A DNA stretch of 64,000 nt from DASRHT01 sp035293765. GTDB lineage: Bacteria > Chloroflexota > Ktedonobacteria > Ktedonobacterales > Ktedonobacteraceae. Below the pieces are notes generated by a model. The model was not told where the DNA came from. It did no database searches and was given only the letters and a program-made list of their open reading frames with translations. The stretch is from the NCBI GenBank assembly GCA_035293765.1, contig DATGMF010000055.1:90901-154900 (forward strand), read 5' to 3'. Shown one piece after another: positions 41,453 through 50,179 of the stretch (the stretch's first letter is position 1; the number at the start of each line of letters is the position of its first letter). The translations under genes and the position numbers were made by a program.

Positions 41453-43774
41453 ATGCGCTGGAATCTGGTACGGACCCTTGTGGCGGTCACGATAATTCTT
41501 GCTGTAGTGGGGGCTAGCCTGGTTACGGTTCGTAATCTGGGCATAGATCAGACCACGCGTTCTTTTGCGGCGATGAACGACCCGCATGCTCTTGGCTCGT
41601 TTGTCCCCATTAGTAATCAGCCTGCGCCTCTCGTACATCGGGCTCAGTATATGCGCCCCACTCGCCCTAGTCAATCTCTCTCTCTCTCCGTTGGCTTGCA
41701 GCCGCGCAACCAACAAGAACTGAGTGACCTGGCGCAGGCCGTTCGCAATCCCAGGTCGCCGCTTTATCGTCATTTTTTGACGCCTGAGCAGTTCAAGGAG
41801 CGTTTTGCCCCCACTGCCGATCAGGTGCAGCAGGTTGTGCAGTTCTTGCAAAGCCAGGGAATGAATGTTAAAAGTGTGTCATCTAACAATCTGCTCATTG
41901 ATGTTATCGGCACGGTTGCGCAGGCGCAGCAGGCATTTAAAGTGCAGGTGAATGATTATCAACTGGGGAAACAAACATTTTATGCCAATGCGACACAGCC
42001 ACAAATACCGCAGAAACTCCACTCTCTGGTTGCATCGTTAAGTGGATTGGATAGCAGCGTCCGTTTTCATTCTCATCATATCGTGCGTACTAATAGCCCG
42101 AAATTATTGAGTGGTTTTACCCCGCAAGGTCTGGCCGCCGCTTACGATTTTGCTCCATTGCAGAATGGCAATATGTATGGCGATAACCAGTCCATCGCCT
42201 TTCTTGAGTTGGATGGGTATCTGCTCAACGATGTGCAACAATATGCCAGCAACTTTAATCTAGGCCCCATTAACGCCTCTACTATTCTGGTCGATGGCTA
42301 TAGCGGCGCTGCGGGCTCCAATGCCGTTGAGGTCGAGCTGGACATGGAAGTGGCGGCGGCGGTCGCCCCTCACGCTCAGCAGCTTGTTTACGAAGGTCCG
42401 AATACGGCTCAAGGGTTTAGTGATACGATCAATCGCATCGTCACCGATAACAGAACGACGATTGTCAGTATTAGCTGGGGATCGTGTGAAGCAGTCACCG
42501 GGAGCGCCAATATGCAGACGCTCGATACGATTTTTGCGCAGGGGGCCGTGCAGGGGATGTCATTTTTTGCGGCCTCCGGTGACTCTGGAGCTTATGGTTG
42601 CCAGGATACAAACCTTGCGGTAGACTATCCTGCCAGCGATCCCAACGTTACTGGCGTGGGAGGAACCTCGCTGAGCGTGAACCCCGACGGTTCTTATAAA
42701 AGCGAGTCGGTCTGGTCGAATCCCCTTGATATGTTGCATGGTATTAAAGGAGCAGGCAGCGGCGGTGGCCTCAGCAGCGTCTGGCAGATGCCCGGCTGGC
42801 AGAGCGGTCCGGGGGTGCAGAATTCCTATAGTAATGGCGAACGGGAGGTGCCAGATATTTCGGCGGACGCCGATCCTGGTATCGGTTACGCGGTCTATTG
42901 CACGGTGTCGCTGTCGGGCTGCCTTCTCAGCGGCTGGCTAACTGTTGGTGGAACGAGTGCAGCAGCTCCGTTGCTGGCAGGCTGCGCCGCGCTGACCAAT
43001 CAGTATTTACTCTCTCAGGGCAAATCTCCCCTCGGGCTGGTCAATCCATTGTTGTATGCGCTGTATAGCGCGCAACAGGCATATCCTGCCTTCCATAGCA
43101 TCAGCGCCGGCAATAACCTCTACTATCCCGCCACAGGCGTCTATAGTCTGGCGACTGGACTGGGAACGCCGGATGTCTATAATATCGCTCGCGACCTGGT
43201 GATGGGCGATTTGCTGGCGCAAGATACCTTCCAGCGCGGCAATCAGACCTACTGGGGAATGGCCTCCGATGGGCATGCCTGGCAGGGTGACGCGAGCAAT
43301 AACACTGCCTTCTCCATTGTGAACAACACTGGACAGATATCAGGTGCCGGGGCCTATAATGCGCAGTTGGGGCCGGTGGTCCAGAATGCGGAGATCGTCT
43401 TGACCACATCAATCACGAGCTTTAACGGTTCGAGTATCGGCGCTTCACTCCATTGGGTTGATGCCAATAACTGGTATAAGGCCGGCCTTACCGGCAGCAT
43501 GCTGGTGCTTCAGAAGAAGGTGAACGGGATGACCTACTTGCTAAGTAGCATCCCCTTTACAGCCTCCCCCAATACCGCCTATACGATGCGCTTCCGTATG
43601 GTCAACTCCATGCTCTATGTCAGAGTATGGGTTGCAGGCCAGCCAGAGCCAACAGGGTGGCAACTCACGGTGGCGGATAGCTCATTCCAGACGGGCTATT
43701 GTGGCTTGCGCACGCTGGTGCAGCCTGGCTCGGTGCAGACGATCACCTCGTTTCAAGTCACAGCCGTGCAATAA
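41453..43774 (+). CDS. S53 family (sedolisin/kumamolisin) serine-carboxyl peptidase
   Basis: A 773-residue secreted peptidase. A signal anchor (about 5-25) is followed by a pro-domain (about 75-205, SVGLQPRNQQELSDLAQAVR, DVIGTVAQAQQAF) and the catalytic domain. The S53 triad is visible: Glu293 and Asp297 in AVEVELDMEV, and Ser502 in VGGTSAAAPLLAG; FAASGDSGAYGC supplies the oxyanion Asp. The last ~190 residues form a beta-rich, LamG-like domain. Enzymes of this family work at acid pH, so it would digest proteins outside the cell. GGGAGGGAATAG precedes the ATG. Confidence 0.93.
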   Translation: MRWNLVRTLVAVTIILAVVGASLVTVRNLGIDQTTRSFAAMNDPHALGSFVPISNQPAPLVHRAQYMRPTRPSQSLSLSVGLQPRNQQELSDLAQAVRNPRSPLYRHFLTPEQFKERFAPTADQVQQVVQFLQSQGMNVKSVSSNNLLIDVIGTVAQAQQAFKVQVNDYQLGKQTFYANATQPQIPQKLHSLVASLSGLDSSVRFHSHHIVRTNSPKLLSGFTPQGLAAAYDFAPLQNGNMYGDNQSIAFLELDGYLLNDVQQYASNFNLGPINASTILVDGYSGAAGSNAVEVELDMEVAAAVAPHAQQLVYEGPNTAQGFSDTINRIVTDNRTTIVSISWGSCEAVTGSANMQTLDTIFAQGAVQGMSFFAASGDSGAYGCQDTNLAVDYPASDPNVTGVGGTSLSVNPDGSYKSESVWSNPLDMLHGIKGAGSGGGLSSVWQMPGWQSGPGVQNSYSNGEREVPDISADADPGIGYAVYCTVSLSGCLLSGWLTVGGTSAAAPLLAGCAALTNQYLLSQGKSPLGLVNPLLYALYSAQQAYPAFHSISAGNNLYYPATGVYSLATGLGTPDVYNIARDLVMGDLLAQDTFQRGNQTYWGMASDGHAWQGDASNNTAFSIVNNTGQISGAGAYNAQLGPVVQNAEIVLTTSITSFNGSSIGASLHWVDANNWYKAGLTGSMLVLQKKVNGMTYLLSSIPFTASPNTAYTMRFRMVNSMLYVRVWVAGQPEPTGWQLTVADSSFQTGYCGLRTLVQPGSVQTITSFQVTAVQ

Positions 43775-43780
43775 GGTTAC

Positions 43781-45064
43781 TCATGGAGCGAGGGGCAGGG
43801 TAAACCAGAAGGTTGAACCCTGCCCCGGTGCGCTCTGCACGCCGACCTGACCCTGGTGATGCTCAATAATCGTACGACAAATGTAGAGACCGAGTCCGAG
43901 TCCAACGCTAAAGCTGTCCTGAGCCACCATGCCAGGGACACGATAAAAGCGTTGCCAGAGGCGAGTTTGCTCTTCAGCGCCCAGCCCCGGCCCTTTGTCG
44001 CTAACGGAAAAGCGCGCTGTGCCATCGATTACCTCAACACGAACCTCGATTGGCAGCTTTGCCTGAGAATACTTCAAGGCGTTAGTCAGGTAGTTGGATA
44101 CAACCTGGCTAATGCGGTCTCCATCAGCCAGAATAGGGGCCGTAGTGCCCTCCGCTATTTCCAGGTTGATGGTGCGTAATGGCGTGACGGCTCGCAGGTC
44201 TTCGAGCGTTGTACGCACAATCTCAACCAGGTCGCAAGAGTGCAGGCGCAGGTGCAATCGGTTGGCCTGAATGCGCGAAACGTCTAAGAGATCGCTGACC
44301 AGCCTGTTCTGAATCTGTACCTGGTGTTGCGCGCGGCTGAGCAACTCCTGCACCATATCAAGACGGTCAATCACGTCCGTTGATAGATTGTCCGGCAGGG
44401 AGAGGAGATTAAGGTGGCGTTTGGCTAACTGGAGATTGCCGTTGATGGTGGTTAGAGGATTGCGCAGTTCGTGACTGGCAATGCTTAAAAACTCGTCCAT
44501 GCGCTGGGCGGCTTCCAGCAACGCTAACGTGCGCTGTTCCAGTTTGCGCTGTTCGGTAACGTCACGAAAGTTCGCCACAGCCCCGATAATCTGACCATAT
44601 TCGTTGCGCAGGGGCGCACCGCTGATGCAAACGCGCATTTCCCGCTGATCTAGCGTAATAAGGGTGATATCGGTCGTATTTTCCCCGCTGAGGACCTCTC
44701 CCTGTAAGATACGGTAGATGGGCCATTGCACGGGGGTGAGCTTCTGCCCTTCAGCATCATGGATATCGCTGCCGCCACTTTGTTCATATGTTGTTTGCAG
44801 CAGGTAATGCGGTTGTGTGGTTGTGCTGATAAGTCGATAAAATGCGCTATTCGTGCGTATTACGTGCCCAGCAGTATCATAGACGACAATCGCATCGGTG
44901 AGCGTCTCGAAGGCCACCTCTAGCTCTTCTGGTGTAGGCGCGGAGGAAACCGGGTCCAGTCCAATTGGCTGCCTCGCAGTAAGCTGTTCCAGTTCGTGTA
45001 CACGCTTACGCAGTCTGCTTAGCTCTTCCAGAAGTGCCTGTTCTGTCTGGACTGAACCTTCCAA
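43781..45064 (-). CDS. PAS-domain sensor histidine kinase
   Basis: A 427-residue kinase without a membrane segment. A short coiled coil (about 5-25) leads into a PAS domain (about 45-165, AFETLTDAIVVYDTAGHVIRT) with a C-terminal PAC-like part. Then HisKA with the phospho-acceptor His in SIASHELRNPLTTING, and HATPase with the N box NYLTNALKYSQAKLP, the G1 box VSDKGPGLG and the G2 box GLGLGLYICRTI. It starts at TTG 45064, preceded by AGGAGAG. Its response regulator is not adjacent; a lone receiver lies at 4.3 kb. It is convergent with the S53 gene. Confidence 0.9.
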   Translation of the reverse strand: MEGSVQTEQALLEELSRLRKRVHELEQLTARQPIGLDPVSSAPTPEELEVAFETLTDAIVVYDTAGHVIRTNSAFYRLISTTTQPHYLLQTTYEQSGGSDIHDAEGQKLTPVQWPIYRILQGEVLSGENTTDITLITLDQREMRVCISGAPLRNEYGQIIGAVANFRDVTEQRKLEQRTLALLEAAQRMDEFLSIASHELRNPLTTINGNLQLAKRHLNLLSLPDNLSTDVIDRLDMVQELLSRAQHQVQIQNRLVSDLLDVSRIQANRLHLRLHSCDLVEIVRTTLEDLRAVTPLRTINLEIAEGTTAPILADGDRISQVVSNYLTNALKYSQAKLPIEVRVEVIDGTARFSVSDKGPGLGAEEQTRLWQRFYRVPGMVAQDSFSVGLGLGLYICRTIIEHHQGQVGVQSAPGQGSTFWFTLPLAP

Positions 45065-45359
45065 GTGCTCTCTCCTTTAGATCAATGTTTGCCGATGTAA
45101 AAATGTACCCTAAACATGAAAAAGTTCAATCGAGAACGCTTTCTTGCAACCTTCCTCTTATCTTCATGCTCAGTATTATACACTAACGTAGAGTAATTTG
45201 GTATGGTTATTTATACGGATGACATAACATGCTGTAAGCGGGTAAAATGGTCAGGGCAAAAGTGCATTGCATGGTTGCATAAAGAGAGCCGGAAACAGCG
45301 CGCCGGTGCGATAATAGCTATTGGCGCAGGGGTTTCCGACTCTCCTTACGATGGTTGTG

Positions 45360-46784
45360 CTATTGTATGTGAAACAGTTCCTCCAGCCCTTTTATCTGTT
45401 GCTCGTTGCCCCACTTTATTTGCATATCCTCATACACTTTGTACGCTTCGGTGATCCGCAATTGATTGCCCATCGTCCGAGCCGCCGCCACTGTGGAGGC
45501 GATACAGGCGCAGGTCTGATCGCGGTCGCCGAGGGCGAAAGCGACTTCGGCCTGGCGAACGGTCAACTCGACGCGGTTGGGAATGGCGCCGGTGGGCATC
45601 GTTTTATCTATCTGAGAGAACGTTTCCCATGCCTTCTCTGGTTGCTTGAGATGTAAAAACATCATCCCTTCAAATGAGAAGAGGGACCAGTGGTTGAAAT
45701 GAGTGTAGGAGAAGTTCGGGTCTGCCGTACAGTGTTCGGGGAAGGTTTTATGGGCAAGATCCAGGAATCGCCGCGCTTCCTTCTCCTGGCCGAGCTTACT
45801 ATGCGTTTCGGCCAGGCCACTATACACACGCCCCTGTAAAAGCGGTGAGGTGTGGTCCATATACTGTGCTGCCCGCGCGTATGTTTGCAGGCGTAACCTG
45901 GGGTGTCTGAGATATAAATGGACCTGGGCCTGTCGGATCAGAGCGGTGGTCTGAAGGTTGGGATCGTCGGCCAGCGTGCCGTAATCAAAAGCCTTGCTGG
46001 CGTACCTATGTGCGGTCCCAAAGTTCTGATACTGCGCTTCCAGCAAGGAGGCCAGCTGATAGCCCTGGGATGCCAGGCTGGCGGCGCGTCTCTGGTAGCG
46101 AGAAGGCTGCTGGGTCAATGTCGTGAGCTGAGAGAGATAGCCAGGAAGAATGCGTTCAACCTCGGCGAGCCCCCCTTCAAAATAAAGTTGCCAGGATAAA
46201 GGAATATTCACTGTACAAAGCGCAAGCACTTCTTCTGGATGCAACAAGATCGGATTTGCCCCCTGCGTTATGCCAAAAACTGCGGCTGGCGTGCTGATCA
46301 AAGCGGCAATTGCTTGCCGGCGCGAGACTCTATCGTTCTCGTCTGCCCGTTGTGGGTCCTGGTATATCCCCCGACTCATGCTCTCAAGGCTCCTTTGTGC
46401 CTGCTCAATGCAGGCGGCTAGTTCGTTGATAGGCTGCTGATGTGTAATGATAAGTGATGGGGGTCCGGCCTCGACAGGAGCCGGCGTGGATACCAGGGGC
46501 GCCGGGGAGAAACAAGCAACCGCTGCGTTATCGGCCTCAGCTTGCTTTTGTCGCGCGGATCTTGATCGCCTCTTAGCACTGATCGCCTGCTCAAAACCTA
46601 ACTCTTCAGGAGAGAGGCCAAATGCTTTGCACACCTGGTCAAGCGTGCCCAGTTGTGGCACCTGTAATCCTCTCTCCCACCGGTTGAAGGTATTGACACT
46701 CACCCCTGCTTTCTCACTTGCCACCGCAATGCTCCAACGCTTGCACATCCTCGCGGATTCTAATTTGTTATTCGGTGTCGCCAT
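45360..46784 (-). CDS. HTH and TPR-repeat regulatory protein
   Basis: A 474-residue protein with an XRE-type helix-turn-helix at the N-terminus (about 10-65, WSIAVASEKAGVSVNTFNRWERGLQ), a charged linker, and a long helical region (about 190-470) with TPR-like repeats, for example RAASLASQGYQLASLLEA and YSGLAETHSKLGQEKEARRF. Proteins of this design (like Rgg/PlcR or Streptomyces-type regulators) often bind a signal peptide or nucleotide through the TPR part. No adjacent target is evident. ATG 46784. Confidence 0.8.
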   Translation of the reverse strand: MATPNNKLESARMCKRWSIAVASEKAGVSVNTFNRWERGLQVPQLGTLDQVCKAFGLSPEELGFEQAISAKRRSRSARQKQAEADNAAVACFSPAPLVSTPAPVEAGPPSLIITHQQPINELAACIEQAQRSLESMSRGIYQDPQRADENDRVSRRQAIAALISTPAAVFGITQGANPILLHPEEVLALCTVNIPLSWQLYFEGGLAEVERILPGYLSQLTTLTQQPSRYQRRAASLASQGYQLASLLEAQYQNFGTAHRYASKAFDYGTLADDPNLQTTALIRQAQVHLYLRHPRLRLQTYARAAQYMDHTSPLLQGRVYSGLAETHSKLGQEKEARRFLDLAHKTFPEHCTADPNFSYTHFNHWSLFSFEGMMFLHLKQPEKAWETFSQIDKTMPTGAIPNRVELTVRQAEVAFALGDRDQTCACIASTVAAARTMGNQLRITEAYKVYEDMQIKWGNEQQIKGLEELFHIQ

Positions 46785-47006
46785 ATTCCCTCACAAGATC
46801 ACTGCATACACAACTACTTATATGGTAATAACATTGTAAAGACTTATTTATTGCATTGTCAAGTCTTCGCAATAGAATGTGATAAAACGTGAATAAGTGA
46901 TAGCATAACGTGCCAATAGATGAGGAAAGGAGGTCAGAATCCATCATAAAACGTGAGTTTTAGGTCAACGGATGAGCTATGTTTGATCCAACGGATGTGT
47001 TCATAT

Positions 47007-47510
47007 CTATTGTAAAAACATTTCAAGCTCGATTTCGTCGCGTAACGGGACACCATCGTTGCCCAATAACGGTATCTGCGGTTTGAGCTTGCGTGCCTGC
47101 TCCAGCGCATTTTTATGGATGGCTGCCAGGGTGAAGCCGCGTTTTTGGTAGAAGCGCAACGCGTTCAGATTATCATTGGTGGTGATGAGCCAGAGCCGCC
47201 GACATGCCGACCGGACGGCAACGCCTTTGACCGCCTCTATCAAGGCTGTGCCAATGCCCAGGCCCGGTTGGGTGCTATCAATCGTGACGATCTCGCATTC
47301 GTCCCCTTGAAGCATATAAGTGGTCAGTCCCACTCGTCTTTCACGCTCCTCTGACTTACCTTGCTCGATTGCCACAAAACCTGGCAGATTGGCTGGTGTG
47401 TAGCTCACTCCATGCGCTATGACGGTTGCTGCTCCCCAATGCGTGATGACAAAATTGGCTACCCAATCGCTATCGCCGTCGATAAGCGGGCGGATCTGGA
47501 TGGGTGACAA
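47007..47510 (-). CDS. GNAT-family N-acetyltransferase
   Basis: A 167-residue acetyltransferase. The acetyl-CoA part is CEIVTIDSTQPGLGIGTALIEAVK, then RRLWLITTNDNLNALRFYQKRGF, typical of this family. The start is TTG 47510 with GGAGG six bases upstream. The substrate is unknown. It is divergent from the metallo-hydrolase gene. Confidence 0.85.
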   Translation of the reverse strand: MSPIQIRPLIDGDSDWVANFVITHWGAATVIAHGVSYTPANLPGFVAIEQGKSEERERRVGLTTYMLQGDECEIVTIDSTQPGLGIGTALIEAVKGVAVRSACRRLWLITTNDNLNALRFYQKRGFTLAAIHKNALEQARKLKPQIPLLGNDGVPLRDEIELEMFLQ

Positions 47511-47624
47511 ATAAGTCCTCCTCTGGCAAAAGCTTGCTCTTGAGCATACTATCCCTCTACTCTACCAACGATAGAGGCCAGCAATTTTGACAGCTACGCG
47601 CCATTTTTAGGAGGTGTTCTGTCG

Positions 47625-47654
47625 TTGACATGTGTCTTTATCTTCGATTACACT
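47625..47654 (+). promoter_or_regulatory. Possible promoter of the metallo-hydrolase gene
   Basis: TTGACA (47625-47630) and TACACT (47649-47654) are 18 nt apart, upstream of the gene starting at 47715. Confidence 0.5.
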
Positions 47655-47714
47655 GCGTGCATATGAAAAACTATGTCAGGGTACTTGAGAGCATAAGAGA
47701 GGGCCGCTACCCGC

Positions 47715-48446
47715 ATGAGCAGTTTAACTCTTTTGGGGACCGGGACCTGCCAGATCGAATGTGAGCGGCGGGCCTCCAGCGTCCTGCTTGACCTGGATGG
47801 GCTGTACATTCTGTTTGATTGTGGGCATGGCGTTGTCCAGCGTCTTTTAGAGGCAGGCGTGCAGCATTACCAGGTGCAGCATATTGTCCTCTCGCATTTC
47901 CATCCCGATCACGTCTCGGATCTTGTGCCGTTCCTGCAAGCGGGCGCGTGGTCACGGCGCAATCCTCGCAGCCTGGATGTCCATATCTATGGGCCTGCCG
48001 GCGTTCAGCGCGTGGTGAGCGGATTGATGAACGTTTTCGGCACCAGCAGTCTGCAACAGCCTTCGTACGCGGTAGTTGTGCATGAGGTGACGAACGGGCA
48101 ATTTGCTATTGGCTCGCAGCATTTCGAGTTTCTGAGCCTGCCTCCTGCCGGCAATCATGGGCTGCGTTTTACCTGGCGTGGTCAGACCTATGCCCTCACA
48201 GGCGATTCCTATTTTCACGCTGAAGAAATCGCTTTTCTACAGCATACCGATCTTGCAATCATCGATTCGGGCCATATCCAGGATAGCGAGATTGTCGATC
48301 TGGCGCTGGCATCGCAGGCCAGACGTATCGTCTGCTCGCATCTTTATCGCGAGATCAACGCCTCCCATCTCCAGCGCCTCGCCGCCCAGCAAGGCTATGA
48401 GGGGACGATCCTGGTTGGACGCGATCTGATGTCATTTGTGCTCTAG
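47715..48446 (+). CDS. MBL-fold metallo-hydrolase, RNase Z-like
   Basis: A 243-residue metallo-beta-lactamase-fold protein. The metal motif SHFHPDHVSDL matches HxHxDH. Other ligands are in ALTGDSYFHAEE and CSHLYREINASH. The start SLTLLGTGTCQIECERRASS resembles RNase Z/arylsulfatase-type members. It may cleave a phosphodiester or thioester; function is not proven. It converges on the ABC ATPase gene with a 12-nt gap. Confidence 0.88.
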   Translation: MSSLTLLGTGTCQIECERRASSVLLDLDGLYILFDCGHGVVQRLLEAGVQHYQVQHIVLSHFHPDHVSDLVPFLQAGAWSRRNPRSLDVHIYGPAGVQRVVSGLMNVFGTSSLQQPSYAVVVHEVTNGQFAIGSQHFEFLSLPPAGNHGLRFTWRGQTYALTGDSYFHAEEIAFLQHTDLAIIDSGHIQDSEIVDLALASQARRIVCSHLYREINASHLQRLAAQQGYEGTILVGRDLMSFVL

Positions 48447-48458
48447 GGACCGAAACTT

Positions 48459-49148
48459 CTATTCAATGCGCCCATCCTGAATATTCAGGATGCGGTCGGC
48501 GACATTGACCACCGTCTGATCATGGGTTGCGATCAACAGGCCGATGTTGGCCTCGTGCGAAATCGTGCGTAGCAGTTTGGTGATGTCGCGACCGGTGAGC
48601 GAGTCGAGATTGCCCGTTGGCTCGTCGGCGACGATGAAACGTGGCTGATGGACGAGCGCCCGCGCCAGGGCCACGCGCTGCTGTTCGCCTCCCGAAAGCT
48701 CCAACCCTCGATGGTGCGCACGTTTGCCCAATCCTACCTGCTCCAGCGCCTCCAGCGCCCGCCTGGTCCGTTCAGCGGAGGCCACGCGCGCCAGCCGCAG
48801 CGGCACCTCAACATTTTCCTGTGCGGTGAGCGAGGGGAAGAGATGAGCATTCTGGAACATCATGCCGATGCTCTCGCGGCGCAACCTGGCGCGTTCGCTT
48901 TCGTTCATCTTTGCCAGGTCGTGTTCCAGGATAAAGACCTGCCCTGCCGTGGGGTTGTCGAGCCCGATCAAAATATTGAGCAGTGTCGTTTTGCCTGAGC
49001 CTGAACGTCCGCGCAAAGCAACCAGTTCGCCAGGGTGGATACGCAGGTCGATGCCGCGCAGCGCGTGTACTATGCCGCCGCCCGAATGATACTCGCGTGT
49101 AACTCCACGCGCCTCTGCGATGACCGAAGTTGCTACTGTTGGCTGCAT
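48459..49148 (-). CDS. ABC transporter ATPase (MacB/LolD type)
   Basis: A 229-residue ATPase from ATG 49148 (AGGAGGGA seven bases upstream; a longer frame from 49238 is not favoured). Walker A is GRSGSGKTT (47-55), the signature is LELSGGEQQRVA, Walker B is RFIVADEPTGNL, and the switch His is in IATHD. Such ATPases drive FtsX/MacB-type permeases that extract lipoproteins or export peptides. It overlaps the end of the preceding ATPase gene by 16 nt. It is the last gene of a leftward operon. Confidence 0.93.
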   Translation of the reverse strand: MQPTVATSVIAEARGVTREYHSGGGIVHALRGIDLRIHPGELVALRGRSGSGKTTLLNILIGLDNPTAGQVFILEHDLAKMNESERARLRRESIGMMFQNAHLFPSLTAQENVEVPLRLARVASAERTRRALEALEQVGLGKRAHHRGLELSGGEQQRVALARALVHQPRFIVADEPTGNLDSLTGRDITKLLRTISHEANIGLLIATHDQTVVNVADRILNIQDGRIE

Positions 49149-50125
49149 GACTGTCCCTCCTGCGTGATTTGCTGATGTTGCTGTCCCGTCTGTCCATTGC
49201 TTGCGCCGTTGCCATTGGTCGGTGTGATGATGGGCCATAGCTCTACATGATCATCGGTGATGCGTACCTCGGCGCGCCCGTTAAAGGGGAATTTCTCGAT
49301 AGCTTCTTTGGGGAGTTGAAGGCGTCCGGCGCGGTCAATCAGAATCGATTCGCGGTGCGTCTCCGTTGGCAGGCCGATGATCGCGCTGGCGGCGGGCATG
49401 TGGGCCTCGACGCTCTCCAGCGCCGTCTCGCGGCGAATCGTCTCGGTGCTGGTGCGTCCATCTCTGATGGCAATGGTGCGGTCCACTTCGGCGGCCAGGG
49501 CGGCGTCGTGCGTCACGATGATGACGGTCAGCCCCAATTGCTGATTGAGTTTGCGCAGCAGGGCAAAGATTTCGCCTGCCGTAACCGAATCGAGTTCGCC
49601 GGTTGGCTCGTCGGCCAGCAATACTTTCGGGTTGTTTGCCAGGGCGACCGCGATGGCATTGCGCTGCTGTTCGCCGCCGGAAAGTTGATCGGGCCTTTTG
49701 TGCTCCATTCCTCCCAGCCCCACCAGTTCCAGAAGCTCTCGGGCTCGCCTCGTGCGCTGTCGCGTGCCGATGCCGCTTAGCATCTGGGGTAACTCCACGT
49801 TTGCTCGCGCGCTTAGCTCGGGAAGCAGGTTGCGCCCGCTCTGTTGCCAGATTTGCCCGACGATATACCTGCGGTAATGAATGCGCTGCGCACCCGAGAG
49901 GCGAGTGAGGTCGTTGCCATCCACACGGCAGCCACCTGCGCTCGGGACATCCAGCCCGCTGAGGATATTGAGCAGCGTACTTTTACCCGAACCGGACGCG
50001 CCCACAATAGCCAGCATTTCGCCGGGAGCCACCTCCAGGTCTAATCCCTGCAAGGCGACGACTTCCAGATCGGCCACTTTATAGATTTTTACCAGATTAT
50101 CACACATGACAATGGGTTCCGGCAT
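49133..50125 (-). CDS. ABC transporter ATPase fused to an AbrB-like domain
   Basis: A 330-residue protein from ATG 50125 (AAGGGAG upstream). Residues 1-228 are a MacB/LolD-type ATPase: Walker A GASGSGKST (42-50), Q91, signature LSGGEQQR (148-155), Walker B VLLADEPTGELD. Residues about 259-300 (SILIDRAGRLQLPKEAIEK and then RAEVRITDDHVELWP) fit a SpoVT/AbrB-type swapped-hairpin. The last 30 residues are Asn/Gln/Gly-rich. An ATPase with such a domain may couple export to regulation, or the domain may only be a dimeriser. The two permease genes are directly upstream. Confidence 0.88.
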   Translation of the reverse strand: MPEPIVMCDNLVKIYKVADLEVVALQGLDLEVAPGEMLAIVGASGSGKSTLLNILSGLDVPSAGGCRVDGNDLTRLSGAQRIHYRRYIVGQIWQQSGRNLLPELSARANVELPQMLSGIGTRQRTRRARELLELVGLGGMEHKRPDQLSGGEQQRNAIAVALANNPKVLLADEPTGELDSVTAGEIFALLRKLNQQLGLTVIIVTHDAALAAEVDRTIAIRDGRTSTETIRRETALESVEAHMPAASAIIGLPTETHRESILIDRAGRLQLPKEAIEKFPFNGRAEVRITDDHVELWPIITPTNGNGASNGQTGQQHQQITQEGQSCSQQ

Positions 50126-50143
50126 AAATACTCCCTTCAAGCA

Positions 50144-50168
50144 GGGCAGGGGCCAGCCCGGCCCCTAC
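50144..50168. repeat. GGGCAGGGGCC repeat between ATPase and permease genes
   Basis: A palindrome-like copy (GGGCAGGGGCCAGCCCGGCC followed by CCTAC) related to those at 51112-51177 and 63639-63664. Confidence 0.55.
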
Positions 50169-50179
50169 GGTATATATTT

